A stretch of 64,000 nt of DNA from positions 11,038,407 to 11,102,406 of the forward strand of contig JAJEKV010000035.1 in assembly GCA_021234155.1 (NCBI GenBank), given 5' to 3'. Below the pieces are notes generated by a model. It was not told the origin of the DNA. It made no database searches and worked only from the letters and a program-made list of their open reading frames with translations. This document shows, piece by piece, positions 46,000-56,689 of this stretch (positions are counted from its first letter, which is position 1; each line of letters starts with the position of its first letter). Source of the stretch: Isoetes taiwanensis (lineage: Eukaryota; Streptophyta; Lycopodiopsida; Isoetales; Isoetaceae). The position numbers were made by a program, and so were the translations under genes.

Positions 46000-47310
46000 T
46001 CGCTTTTGCCACCCTCCTCAAATTAAACGGTGGGGTTGTAAATAGTGATGATCATCGTGCCCGCCTGATTATTACAGGAGCAGATGGTTGCTGGCCTACC
46101 CAGTAATCTATGTGTTTTTAAGAGAGAATTGCCATCCAGTGTTTATCTACTGGGAGACTTCATCTGTACACAGTTTATGTTGAAAGGTTGTCCCTTTTAT
46201 GTTCATGCTTTCCGTGTGTAAAAAGCATGCAATTTTAACAGTCAAGTCACTACAGTGGAGCTATGATACCCCTCGCATAATGCTTGTTTTTGGTGGAAGC
46301 CTTACAAAAGGTAAGATTTGGTCAGTCGAAATTTGTGTGGCATATGTTTAGTAGTGTTTCATTGTGACAGTCCCCGGAAGTCTCCGCCTTAGACTTAAAA
46401 CAACAAGAACCATTGTTGTTGTTCGATTGCTTTTAGTCCCACTATGGGCCTTGTGGTGGTGTTCCCCGGGGACAAGCTTCACTTCTTCCTAAAAATGATA
46501 ACATGATCCGCTTTGTCCTTCACTCGCAAAGACTCTATGCCATCTTCTATCCTGGCAGTGAATGTGACAAGTGGGTCTTGCCATTATATCTGATTTTAGT
46601 GCACTAATGGAACCTTGAGAGGTGTTGTAGCAAGTCTTGTAGGATTTGCGTAAACATGAAGCGTCTGCCATTTTATTTTGGGAGCACATTATTGTGCATT
46701 ACATTTATTTGAGCCCAACATTGGGTAGATGAGATAGATAGAGCACTTGTATTGATCGTTCTCTTCTTTCGTGGAAGTGGGTGGTGCCCATGAAGCCAAT
46801 TTTCTAAGCCATTTTAAATGAGACGAGGGCCCCCACTACGCCGCCCTTGTTCCATTCTCGGCTCCCAAATGTGTTTGCCCTCTTGTGCAATGCGCAAATC
46901 TGTAGACCCCTTTATTGCTCTGCTTTGTTTGTTGTGGTTGGATTTTTTGAACGTAAATATTTTTGTGGGCCAAAGCGGTGCACTCCCCATCTTATGGTTC
47001 CACCGGCCTGGTGGAGTAAGTTTCATTTCTTTCATCCAATTCTTCTTGTCTACTTTTAAGCTTTTTGCATTCATCTCTTTGATATTTCTAAAATGTCTTG
47101 ACTATTGTTAGATTTGAATTTCGGATGAAATGAGTGGCCTTTCACATTCCACAATCGGTACGAATGGTCTTCCTTTTAATATCCGCCTTTAACTTTGCAC
47201 AAATCTGACTTTTTGTAAACTAATAGGCACTCTGCATTATGCATTATGTGTGGAACCAACATAGAATGTCCATTCCGCATTGAGTAATTGATCTTGTTTT
47301 TCGCATTTTT
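46000..47310. other. No gene recognised
   Basis: Small frames only. 46818-47111 has a partly hydrophobic plus-strand frame and an overlapping minus-strand one, and neither shows a known motif. It could hold introns of either neighbouring fragment. Confidence 0.35.
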
Positions 47311-47316
47311 ACCTAG

Positions 47317-47490
47317 GTCTATGTTCCGCAGAATTGCATACTCGTGGTTGGGAGCATCTCATGGTCTCCAATTATTGATCCTCAATTATCACCGGATGGT
47401 TCCTCCATAGCTTATGCTGAGAGATGATGAGATTTTTGTGGTGCCTATAACATCTAGAGAGCCTAAACGGATCACGTTTGGGGCCCCATG
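47317..47490 (+). pseudogene. Dipeptidyl-peptidase (S9B/DPP4-like) propeller fragment
   Basis: After an intron-like end (TTTTTACCTAG) the reading gives 'ISWSPIIDPQLSPDGSSIAY', a one-base shift, then 'RDDEIFVVPITSREPKRITF' and 'GAP'. The LSPDG..IAY.RD.E.FV......R.ITFGA pattern is the classic blade repeat of plant dipeptidyl aminopeptidase IV-like enzymes, which cleave N-terminal dipeptides. Only one exon-sized piece is present and the catalytic hydrolase domain is not seen, so it is a fragment. Confidence 0.55.
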
Positions 47491-47849
47491 GGGAAAGGTA
47501 ACGCTTTGGGGATTGTACCCGCTTTGGGGGAGATGTAACATAGGCGGATATCCATTGTGGAATACACGAAGAAGAAGAGTATCTTGCATGCGTTTCACGG
47601 ATGCGGACATCTCTCCTCGATGGTTCAAGTCTAGAGTCGTGATCACACTAAAACCAAACTATTAAGGATCAATTAAAAAACTGGACATCGTGATCTTCTG
47701 TTTGTAGAGGAAAGTGAAATATACGTAAACTTATCTAATTGTTTCACCCCTTTGCATAAGGGCAGACTTTTGCATTGCAAAGAGAAATAAAGGTTTTATA
47801 GTTCTACACAAGATATGTTGCCAACTCTTTGTTTCCCTAAGGGCCCGAA

Positions 47850-48150
47850 GGGCCCAAATTTTTTTTTAATAGAACAACCAACACATAACTACCATTAACA
47901 TTAATTTATTAAACCATTGCATCTAACATTCTTAAATTACAATCCCCCTGAAACCCCCTTTGGTTTGGGTGCATATTCACACGGGGGTTACGTAGGGCAG
48001 CGAGAGCCCCTAAAAACTTACAATACATGTACAAAATTAACACCATTAAGTACATTCCCTCAAATCTTATAGTATTTTGCAAATTTTAATATACAGTATA
48101 CAAAAATTTGTACATGCATACCCCACAAACGAGGATTGCTATGTACGGTC
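47850..48150. repeat. Dispersed repeat, partner of 43560-43940
   Basis: Second copy of the GGGTTACGTAGGGCAGCGAG-containing repeat, same orientation, about 4.3 kb from the first. Confidence 0.85.
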
Positions 48151-48889
48151 CAGATCAAGGAATAAAGGGCAAATATGCCCATCCGACAGCTCTCGTTGCC
48201 CGGAGTAACCCCCTGTGTGAAGTAGTTAAGGAACAATTCATTGTTCAGCTACCTTTGTGTAGTCCACAACTGCAATGGTGGTGTTGTCGCTGACACTTGC
48301 ATGCTGCTCGCCTCTATATTTTTTGCTTTAAGGTTGTAGATGTTAAAGTGTACAGCTATAATTTTGGAATACTTGATGAGACTCAAGTAGTGAATAGTGC
48401 ATCCGTGAAAGAAGGATGCCTATAATATTGTTGCAGGAGCGTTAAGAAATGGTTGTCTATTGCTTTCTTCTATGCTTAAACAGTCATTGTTGACTGCAAA
48501 AAAGATCAATCTATTTATAATATTTTTTCAAAATACAGAAGATGAACACTTTCCACAGAAGAGGAGCACATGTCTGTTCTTAAGAAACTAGCTAGAGACG
48601 ATCCTATATAACCTTTAAATACTATAACTTATCATAAGCACACTTAGAATTCCCTGTGGTCTCATAACAGTAAGTTTTAGCTTTCATTGATACAACCATC
48701 ATTTAAGATGATCCATTGGCTGCAGCTGCTACCTCAGATTCATTATTTCGTTGTGATACAAAATTTGATGTTGATGGTACAGCTGTTGCTTGTGCTGGCA
48801 TCCTTCCTTGTGCTTGGTACTGCACAATCATCCAATATCAGTTTACATATAATTTGTAGGCAGCATGTAAATACAATAGAATTAGAAAA

Positions 48890-49440
48890 AGACACAAGGC
48901 ATAAATTTACAAAAGGCACAAGGTATAACAAAACCACAAATTTACAGAAACGCACAAGGCCATCATCCACATTAAAGAAGGCACTAAGGCCTGGATTACA
49001 AAAGGCACAAGGCCTGGATTACAGTGGGCACAAGGCCATTACAATTAAAGGCACTAAGGCCTGGATTAAACAAAAGGCACAAGGCCTGGATTAAACTGAA
49101 GGCACAAGGTATAATAAAAAGGTATTACAAAAGTGCTAACAAAACCAATTGATTAAAACAGAAAAGAAAACCAGAAATTTTTAGAAAGGCATAAGACCAT
49201 TATATATTGAAGTAGGCACTAAGGCCTGTATTACAGAAGGGTCGGCACAACCATTACATTTCAAAGGCACTAAGGCCTATTTCACAGAAGGACCGGCACA
49301 AAGCCATTATAAAGGAAGGCACTAAGGCCTATAGCATCTGTTTTTCAAAAAATTACAAACGCACAAGGCCATTACAAAGAAAGGCACTAAGGTCTATAGC
49401 ATCTGTGGATCAAAAAATTACAAAGGCACAAAAGGCCTAT
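48890..49440. repeat. GGCACAAGGCC tandem repeat
   Basis: AAAGGCACAAGGCCTGGATTA and AAGGCACTAAGGCCTATA-type units recur about 15 times with 20-60 bp spacing. It is a complex satellite without a coding frame. Confidence 0.85.
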
Positions 49441-49589
49441 TTCTGAAGAACTTGATCAAAAGAAAAAAAAAAAAAAAGCCTTGTCTTCATGAGTCGCAGA
49501 GGGTCTTCGTGCTTCATCCAGTAGAAAAATTCAGAAACTTAGAGAGCTCTATGGAAAAGAAAGCAAAAAATGAAAATCATACTACTTAC

Positions 49590-50030
49590 TTTCCAACCAA
49601 TTTTGAAATTCAAAAAAATATTCTTCTTCTTCTGGGTCCGGGTCTTCTTCTTCGCTGGTTCCCGAAGATTCGCCTCGAACCTCATCTTCCGAATCATACC
49701 GGCCGCATGTCGGAAGAATCCACGCCGAGGAATCCACTTCCGAAGAATCCATCGCTGAAGAATCCACTTCAAGAATCCCACTTCGAGTAATCACTGCTGC
49801 TTTGGAATCATCGGAAGGCTCCTGAGCTTTCAAATGCAATTGATTTCGAAATTTCATGAAGGTCTTCTTTCGGCTCCCCGCGACGTGAATTAGCCAACAA
49901 CCTATGCCATAACTTCGCGAAGAGCTCGGCAAAGGTAGGGAAATTAATTCCGGTGTTTGGAAGGGCGAAGGCAGGGGAAGCAGAGCTGAGCCGGCCGGCG
50001 TTTTGGGAGAATTAGACGATGCTTCTCCTT
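49590..50030 (-). CDS. Unidentified exon: Ser-rich, acidic tail
   Basis: One open minus-strand frame runs from about 50030 ('SPKTPAGSALLPLPSPFQTP') through 'FMKFRNQLHLKAQEPSDDSK', 'LEVDSSAMDSSEVDSSAW' and a strongly acidic 'SEEEDPDPEEEEYFFEF'. It ends at a good donor site, AAA|GTAAGT (49584-49590). The EVDSS-type repeat and acidic end suggest a disordered nuclear protein. No family is recognised and no downstream exon was found before the satellite at 49440. Confidence 0.35.
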
Positions 50031-50308
50031 CACGACCATATAAAGGTTGGCGTGAAATTAATTTCGTAGGCTACGATTTTAGGATTTTCGTACCATTACT
50101 ATCTTAATCGTAATGATTTAGTAGGGTACGAAGTGAAATGTAATTATTTCGAAATGACCATAATTTTATTTTCTAAAACATTAAAAAAGAAATATCTATC
50201 CTGAAATGGCCATTCTTTTTTGGACACCAATCATGTTATGTTGGCTTGGCACTTGTTTAGTAATTGTAATTATAATTAGTTAGTGTAAATTGCTTGTTGA
50301 CTTCAAAA

Positions 50309-50451
50309 TTGTTGACTTACGCTTCACCAAACATGTTGGTCAATGAAAGTCAAACATGTAACAAAGGGGGTGATTCACACTTGTTGGCTTACGCTTTATC
50401 AAAGATGTTGGTCAATAAAAGTCAAACATTTTGCTTGGGGGTAATTCACAC
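50309..50451. repeat. Tandem repeat (about 72 bp, two units) at the E2 target
   Basis: Units begin TTGTTG[A/G]CTTACGCTT at 50309 and 50381. The sequence after E2 (62869: TTATGCTTTACCAAATGCTT, then GGGGGTGAT) continues this repeat, and the bases before E2 (50521: ATTGTTGACTTAT) begin it. E2 therefore sits inside a third unit. Confidence 0.8.
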
Positions 50452-50533
50452 TTCTTGACTTGAAAGTTGTTGACTTACACAATATGCCTTACCATAATGC
50501 ATAGAATAGCATAAATCAAAATTGTTGACTTAT

Positions 50534-50565
50534 AACCATCATTCAATTAAATTGGGATTATGTCT
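50534..50565 (+). repeat. E2 left terminal inverted repeat
   Basis: Identical over 32 bp to the inverse of 62837-62868, with TTAT outside. Confidence 0.95.
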
Positions 50566-50928
50566 ATTCCAAAATCGCGCCGTATAAGCATTTTATTGAC
50601 CATTATATTGAATTAACCACACTTTTGCACTGTGTTCATTTTCGGGCTAGGAAGATGCATTTTATGTTGAAATGCAAAGGCATTCAAATATTCGATGCAA
50701 ATGACCCATATTATGACAGAATGTTGGCAATAGAAAAAACAAGAAATTACTTATTAATTCGCACATTCACGGACGACAACGAAATCTAAACATTGAAATT
50801 GTAATGCTTTACGAATAAATAACAGCAAGCAAGTTGCTACAAAACAGAGTTTTTCATAGTTCAAATCGCGCGTGGCGCGATTTTCTTGGCATAAATAACG
50901 CATTATAATAGAACATAAACTTAAAAAA

Positions 50929-51159
50929 CTAATCCGATTCATCGTCGTTAGGCGCTGCAGGCGGTCCTGAGATCCTGTCGATCATGAACAAACCATGCTC
51001 TGGATTCCATATAAGATGGATTACAACATCAAAGGGATCAAGATAGAAGCGGACGGGATTCATAGCAACGACATCAAGCCCGATCCGAAGTTCTATTTCT
51101 AGCTCGCGGCCTGCGCAGAGGTCCGCATGGTTCATCGTGCAGGTAATAAAATGTGCCAT
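50929..51159 (-). CDS. Small acidic-tailed protein, E2 copy
   Basis: A 76-residue intact frame starting MAHFITCTMNHADLCAG. The centre 'YLDPFDVVIHLIWNPEHGLF', 'MIDRISGPP' and the end DDESD match the E1 protein at 25864-26112. It is the last gene before the left end of E2 and lies downstream of the HAD gene on the same strand. The hydrophobic I-H-L-I-W strand and acidic tail are the conserved features. No known family is recognised. Confidence 0.65.
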   Translation of the reverse strand: MAHFITCTMNHADLCAGRELEIELRIGLDVVAMNPVRFYLDPFDVVIHLIWNPEHGLFMIDRISGPPAAPNDDESD

Positions 51160-51418
51160 AATAACAAGCAGAAGGCGGAGACCGAAGCCGATGGTTTGCC
51201 AATTTCATGCATGCCTATTTATACACACCTAAATTATTGACGGTATATACATACAAATTATTGCAAGTATAGCAAACCATACATAATATAAAAAAACAAT
51301 ACATTACCGTAACCAATAATGCTTTGATAAGAACACAATATAAATTCTAAACCTTTCGTGTAAAGTATATTTCATATTCAAAACTTTTTGGAAAGTGTAT
51401 TTCCTGTATACACATATA

Positions 51419-52046
51419 TCAAAAAAGTTCTCTTTCTAGAACGATTTTCTCAAGGTCCCTGTCAATTTCCCCTGTCCGATCAAGTTGCGGGTATAGTGTT
51501 TGGATCTCTTCGACCGTTTTTCCTGAAGTTATTTCATGCAAGACACTAACAAAACAAAGCAGAAGTCATCTTTGTCAAAATCTTGAGGATGATAGGGCGG
51601 CGGATTCAATGCCCGCGGATCGATTGAAGCAACACTTTAAAGCGTCATCATCCACAATGATCATGCCTTCCTTATCCTCAACACCTAGGGCATCCATCAT
51701 GTTGCGCAAGCATTTCACAAATATCTTTTTTGCCGCCGGTTCTTTAGGGTTTGTGAATGAAGCACATTTGCTTTGATCCCGGATGGACGCCTTGATCTCT
51801 ATTTAGCTCGTGGCACTACATCCCGTATATTTCTATGCTCCATAGATGACCAAATTGCTGTGAAAAACATCTTTGAAGGCCTGGTCCAACATCTCCTTCC
51901 GGATAAGGGCGCCGGGTAAACATATTTGGTAATGTCTCATATGGTTGTTCGCATACCATGACTTTTTCAACGTTGCTTTTAGGTAACGTTCTACATAACA
52001 CACCATTCAAATCAAAGACCCGGTACTTTTGGGGAAGCCAAATCAT
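51419..52046 (-). pseudogene. FCP1/NIF-type HAD phosphatase-like gene, frameshifted
   Basis: From 52046 the reading gives 'QKYRVFDLNGVLCRTL', the HAD motif I form h-h-D-L-N-G-[VIL]-L of plant NIF-family proteins. After a shift come 'MLDQAFKDVFHSNLVIYGA', 'DQSKCASFTNPKEPAAKKIF', 'VEDKEGMIIVDDDALKCCF' (motif IV, DDD), and, in two further frames, 'NPPPYHPQDFDKDDF' and 'VLHEITSGKTVEEIQTLYPQ'. The ordered motifs are those of CTD-phosphatase-like HAD enzymes that act on phosphoproteins. Motif I has N where classical FCP1 has the second D (DxDxT), a variant seen in plants whose activity is unclear. It has at least four frameshifts. I found no copy in E1. Confidence 0.65.
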
Positions 52047-52174
52047 TTACGTAAGGAGAACAATAACGTATGAGATAAAAGAAATGGTAAGCGAAAACGC
52101 GCCAGGCGCGATTTCATGAATGATGCCCCATGATGCATGTCAACATAATTTAAAAAAATAATCTCTCGGAAAGT

Positions 52175-53056
52175 CTAAATCGCGCCTGGCGCGATTTCTA
52201 TATGCTTGCAGTTTGTAAAATGCATGGATATCAAAAAAAGGAATATTGTTACGATACCTTTCTTCTTCTTCATTCCCCGTTGTGACTTCTTCCGTTGCAT
52301 CCTTATTCTGAGTTGTCTCCGGTCTGATAGAAGCACCAACCACATCGGGCTTGAGATGCGTGCGATTAGAACTATGCTTGATAGTTCATTACTCTTTACG
52401 CTAACCTGGCTAGTGTTTTCAGATTTGGAGTCTGCTTCATCCTCATTATTGTTATTATCATCATCCTGCTTATCTTCAACCTGTTCTAAATTTTTAGGGT
52501 CAAGGATGTTCACAGGCATGTCGATAGGTATTTGGTAATCTGGCTGATCTTCGGTTTCATCCATGATGTTGCGGCCAACGAATAGCTTTCTCAATCCTTC
52601 CCGTTCCTTAAACAAAGCTGCAGGTATTTCGGTCTTAGAGGTAGAAGCTTTGCTTTTTGCACTGCCGATTGGTCCCCTAGTTGCTTCCTCTAGTACTTTC
52701 TCAAAGAAGAGGTCCAAGAAATTTTTGGCTCGATCATCTGAGACGACGCTCTGACATTTCCTTGCTAACTTCAAAGCTTCTCTACCGATGTAACCTCCAA
52801 CGTGAAGTTCCCAGCAAGTTGTTCCCAACGGACAAAATGCTTCAATGAGATACTGGGAAAGGTCCATAGAGAACCCGTTCTTGTTTAGCTTACCCTTATG
52901 TGATGTTAGGAGCTCATACTTAATGTGGCCCACAAGAATTGGGTCGTTCTCGTTTTCATCCTCTTCTTCCTCATCTTCCTCTATCTCTTCCACGACCTTG
53001 ACACCCTTCCCTTGTCTTCTTGCTCCGGATAGAAGACGTTTACAGATATCGTTCAT
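52175..53056 (-). CDS. Methyltransferase motif I-like C-terminal part, E2 copy
   Basis: A 293-codon open frame. After an acidic low-complexity lead (EEIEEDEEEEDEN) it reads 'HIKYELLTSHKGKL', 'AFCPLGTTCWELHVGGYIGR', 'EALKLARKCQSVVSDDRAK' and 'FLDLFFEKVLEEA'. The order K-x-x-x-L....F-x-P-x-G-x-x-h-x-E-x-x-x-GG-x-x-x-R-x-A-L...R-x-C matches the motif X and motif I region of permuted DNA methyltransferases. The aligned E1 and E3 segments carry FSGGAFSR. The rest is Ser/Asp/Asn-rich ('DKQDDDNNNNEDEADSK'). The last residues read into a palindrome at 52177-52197, so the true end may be a splice site before it. Confidence 0.5.
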   Translation of the reverse strand: MNDICKRLLSGARRQGKGVKVVEEIEEDEEEEDENENDPILVGHIKYELLTSHKGKLNKNGFSMDLSQYLIEAFCPLGTTCWELHVGGYIGREALKLARKCQSVVSDDRAKNFLDLFFEKVLEEATRGPIGSAKSKASTSKTEIPAALFKEREGLRKLFVGRNIMDETEDQPDYQIPIDMPVNILDPKNLEQVEDKQDDDNNNNEDEADSKSENTSQVSVKSNELSSIVLIARISSPMWLVLLSDRRQLRIRMQRKKSQRGMKKKKGIVTIFLFLISMHFTNCKHIEIAPGAI

Positions 53057-53243
53057 CTAACGATAGCACCGCCATGCTAGTTTGTCTCCATCCGGTTTTC
53101 CTTTGAGCCTTTCATATTCCTTATCATCCATCATGGCTATCATAATTATAAGCACATGAAATTTTTACTTTACGTCTTTGAAGTCACCGCCCCCTGTTTT
53201 CATCTATGAGGATCGCTGTCGTATGACTTTCACACATTCTAAG

Positions 53244-53866
53244 TCATTTGCAGCAATCGAGCATATGCATAGGACATGCCTGGAGGGACATATAGTGACA
53301 ATTGTGTAGTTCATCTCGTGGTGAAACCATTGCATATGTTGAAGAACGTATTATAGTCATCAAGCGACCATCCGTGCCTCGGCTATCAAGGGCGAAGAGT
53401 GTGATATCATGGGGACCAAAGACCCACTTCCGGCAAGGCACACTTGAAACCAGTTGACACTTGATAAAGAAAGTGGACTCCGATCTCGAGTCACGCTTCA
53501 CCATCGCAACTTTTCGTTTCAAGTCTGATGCAACTTTAGTGTGAAGCCCACGATCTTTGCAACGTTCTTCAACCTGGCCGCTTGACAAAGTCCTTGGACC
53601 AAAATACATACTTCTTAAGGTCGCCGTTAGAGGCGTTATACTTTTTGCATGAGTCCTAACTCCGACAACGCGACCACTCGATGTAAGTCTTTGTAATTCC
53701 TCACCAACCCTTCTTGAGCACTCTAATATTCTTCAGCTTCGTCGCGGGCATCTTCAAATGATTCCGAGCCTTTCTTGCCGAGGTTTTCTTGTAAAGAATT
53801 TCCTTCGATTAACTTGTCAATCGAGCAGCTCTTGATCGTCAATCCACGAGCCTTCCTCATCTACGT
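53244..53866 (-). pseudogene. Middle part of the E2 ParB/methyltransferase-like gene
   Basis: Pieces in three frames: 'MRKARGLTIKSCSIDKLIEG', 'SFEDARDEAEE', 'LVRNYKDLHRVVALSELGL', 'LKKYVFWSKDFVKRPG' and then the open block 53244-53609 with 'STFFIKCQLVSSVPCRKWVF', 'GPHDITLFALDSRGTDGRLM'. 'VRNYKDLHRVVAL' resembles 'VRYMKELKKLPF' in E1. If this is a methyltransferase, LFALDSRG lies where motif IV (DPPW-like) should be, and the catalytic word is not intact. The remainder of 53870-54240 also has broken frames. Confidence 0.35.
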
Positions 53867-54283
53867 TATATGTATATCAAAAATTGATGTGTCAACGAAG
53901 GGAAATCTTCCTTGTGAATCGGCAACTTCTTCTCAACGTAGGCATCCCGAAATTCATTCCATTTCTCCCATCTTTGGATCTGAAGCAAATACTATCTTGC
54001 GGGGCATCCTTGGGGCGCGGTTGGTTCCTCGGCATCACCCTTTTCATCCCCTTTTTTTTTCTTTGACCTGGTGCTCTTGGTTTTGTCCTCAGATATCGCC
54101 CCGACTAAGTGTCCTCTCCAAAGAACTTGAATTCGGTAGCTTTTAGATCGCCCCCGCCGTTGGCATTGGCTTCCCATATTCAATCCACTGGTTCCGAGCA
54201 TGCCGAAGTTGCTCTATATAGGGACTGCAAGTAGTGACCTTGTTAGCTTCATAATCGTGAATGAAATAAATCCTTCTAGTTTA

Positions 54284-54670
54284 AAATCGCGCCTGGCGCG
54301 ATTTCATATCAGAAAGCAAATCGCGCCAGGCGCAATTTGCCTACTGTAAAGAGAAAACGCTTACTTGACTGGTAGCCGTTTATCGTCAAACAAGTAAATC
54401 GCGTCTGGCGCGATTTCATATTAGAATTTAAATCGCGTCACACGAAAATTGCCTAGCCTGAGGCGGCTTGGCTATTAGACGGATAGCCTTTTCTCCTGAG
54501 GGTAGGCAAATTCCGCATGGGGCGTGTAATAATTCTAATATGAAATCGCGCGAGGCGCGATTTACTAGTTTGACGAGAAACGACTATCAATCCAGAAGTT
54601 TTTTCTTTACAAGAGGGCAATCGCCTGGCGCTGATTTGTTTAATATGAAATCGCTACCGGCCGCTGATTT
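54284..54670. repeat. E2 palindrome family, dense central group
   Basis: Six or seven copies in under 400 bp: 54284-54304, 54318-54338, 54396-54416, 54543-54563 (all 21 bp) and degenerate ones at about 54430-54450, 54619-54637 and 54648-54670. Flanks often read TCATAT or TTAGAA. The group lies between the ParB-like and middle coding blocks, probably in an intron. Confidence 0.9.
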
Positions 54671-54749
54671 GCAAATACGAAAACGAAACCTAAAGGAGGA
54701 AAATTACCTTTTATATAAGAATGTTTTTCCCATGTCATTCAGGAGTGCG

Positions 54750-55210
54750 CTTATTTCGCTAGCTTCGGCGGTGTGGTTGAGCTGCGCCAGAACCGGCAGC
54801 TTCGGCGATATCACTTATAGAACAACCGATGCCCAAGATGTCGCGGCCTTCTTGATCAGAACCTTCTGGGCCTCTATTGAATGCTGGCCATCTATTATCA
54901 TGAAATGTATGTCGTCGATTCTCGGCGAAGTCCTCCAGCTTGCTCCACATGATTACCTTCCTCGTTCTGGTATCGTACGGCACGTTGCTTGTCATACCTT
55001 CTGCTAATGTAAATGGCTTTAGTGGACCTGAAAAGCCTATCCACGTGGACTGGATGGGTGAAGCTCAGTCCCCGTGGATACTTGTCGACATATTTTTGAG
55101 CTTGCTCATCGCCTCTAACCACGGCCTTGTCATCGTCACTTATAAGGCTGCTTTGCCGCCTTCGTGGTTTCCGCCTTTAGAACTAGCTTCTTCCTTATCC
55201 TTCAACGCTT
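54750..55210 (-). pseudogene. ParB-like domain block, E2 copy
   Basis: Reading in frames joined by two shifts gives 'VDKYPRGLSFTHPVHVDRLF', 'TSNVPYDTRTRKVIMWSKLE', 'RIDDIHFMIIDGQHSIEAQK' and 'VLIKKAATSWASVV'. IIDGQH followed by an Ala is the hallmark of the ParB/DGQHR-type domain. The spacing from H-P-V-H-V-D to it matches E1 at 22170-22355. In bacteria and phages such domains bind palindromic DNA or act as nucleases. A Lys/Glu/Ser-rich stretch precedes it (55150-55215, 'LKDKEEASSKGGNHEGGK'). Upstream palindromes at 55821-55905 and the group at 54284-54670 bracket this part of the gene. Confidence 0.6.
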
Positions 55211-55483
55211 TGTAAGTAGACACGCCCAAGGGCCTCGTGCTAATGGCTCGTCGAACAGTATAAGCCCTCGCATATTCTTATAGGGAGTCAATGGCTGTAA
55301 CCGTCCGACCAAATTTGAAGAGGTTATCGGCCATGTCGTTGCGATCTTAATGCGTCTCTTTAAAAGAGCTAGCACCGCATCGATTGATCTTCTTTAGGCT
55401 CTTCTTATGTTTTGGCCCACTTCAACTAGCACGCAACGTAAAGAATCGATCACCTGCCAGATGTAATAAGAATTCCTGCTTCT

Positions 55484-55800
55484 TCATTTGATCGGTCTCT
55501 CTTGCCCTTGACATGAAGATGAGGTCATCTTCCCACCAGTTTTGAATATCTCCACATACCATTCTGACCCCTCTATAAGATCTTCTTCTGGACATGGAGG
55601 TTCCACCTGAGCCTTTATTATTCCAGATGTATCTTCTAACGTCAATACATGCTGCAGGTCTGTAACAGTGACATCTTCATCTGTCCTTTGCTTTTTCTGG
55701 GCTGTAGAGGTCTCGCCTTGTGTTTCTCCTTTTGATTGACTTTTTGTGATCCCGTGAAATTCTGACACATGGGTTAATTTTTTCATGCTAAAATATATGC
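55484..55800 (-). CDS. Second exon of the E2 ParB-like gene (charged linker)
   Basis: The open frame (MKKLTHVSEFHGITKSQSKG...) is rich in Glu, Thr, Lys and Gln and contains 'TSTAQKKQRTDEDVTVTDLQ' and 'PPCPEEDLIEGSEWYVEIFK'. AG acceptor-like sites (TTTTAG, GTGTCAG) lie at its start. It corresponds in position and character to the SPKTSE/SSSSSE stretch of E1. No domain is recognised. Confidence 0.4.
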
Positions 55801-55820
55801 TGTCGAAACATATGCAACAA

Positions 55821-55905
55821 AAACGCGCTTGGCGCGACTTGAAAAGAATAGAGAGCTAGTTCATTTACTTAATTGGAGCTAACAAAAACGCGCTTGGCGC
55901 GATTT
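55821..55905. repeat. Two E2-family palindromes in the first intron
   Basis: 55821-55840 and 55886-55905, both AAACGCGCTTGGCGCGA[C/T]TT, 65 bp apart, within a short near-duplicated stretch (GAAAAGAATA.AG). Confidence 0.9.
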
Positions 55906-56292
55906 GAAAAGAATACAGCGGGTTCATTTATGAAAATGTTCAGGACATAACTAACTATAAAAAATAAAACTTAAATTGTCGAATCTACATCTCAAGATAT
56001 AGAAACTAATGTAATGCCTTATTCAACTGCGGCTTTGACACAAATAACTATAAACACCACAACTTACAGAGTTGAATCTTCATCAGAGGACACAACAAAC
56101 TATAAAAAACACAACTACCTACTTAATACTGTTTAGCCACACATTAAGCATACATTTTTGGGACCTATGAACTCAAATATTAGAGGACACATGCTACTTA
56201 TCGGAGAATTACTCTATTATTACAGAAAAACATCCTAAAAACCTAACAAAAAGGGACCGCAAATCAATTCTGAACAAGAACAGATCAATTAC

Positions 56293-56416
56293 CTGAGGCG
56301 CTTGTTGGATTTGTGCTTTCTGCTTGTTCAGCAGCCTCCAGGCTTGGGATTTGTGCTTTGGGCTGTCGCCCACCTCTACCAGCGCCTCGGCCGCGGCCAG
56401 ATCCTCTAGACGCCAT
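56293..56416 (-). CDS. First exon of the E2 ParB-like gene (RGG-type start)
   Basis: ATG at 56414-56416 gives MASRGSGRGRGAGRGGRQPK, then 'SLEAAEQAESTNPTSAS', and ends at a consensus donor (GCGCCTCAG|GTAATT, 56287-56293). The Arg/Gly-rich N-terminus is typical of nucleic-acid-binding tails. The clean donor shows that the element gene is spliced, hence eukaryote-adapted. Confidence 0.5.
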
Positions 56417-56689
56417 AGAACTGCAAGTGCGGATAATATGAGACTGGGGTTTTGGTTTAAACTTATATGTATGCATTCATAATCTAGGCCGTCAGATTTA
56501 CAACCGTAAATTCAAATTCGCGTCCTTTTAAATTTATACCACCTTAATTAACCGCCCGTCCCGCTCATTTACAAATTTAAATTGTGTTTTTCTTTTTAGT
56601 GCAATTTCAAGATAACAATTAATTATTAATTTCAAGAAACGCATATGTGGCAATTTACTACCACCTAATCGGCCCACCTACTATCAGGC

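Larger units (their letters stand above)
50863..52197. repeat. E2 palindrome family, left group
   Basis: 50863-50883, 52095-52114 and 52177-52197 each have AAATCGCG or AAACGCGCC arms around a single central base. The first lies just past the stop of the small protein. The other two lie between the HAD and methyltransferase-like genes. Confidence 0.9.

Noticed and set aside
54468-55007. Plus-strand 179-residue reading frame inside E2
   Set aside because: It is antisense to the ParB-like block, which has a recognisable DGQH motif and a homologue in E1, so the plus frame is a shadow.
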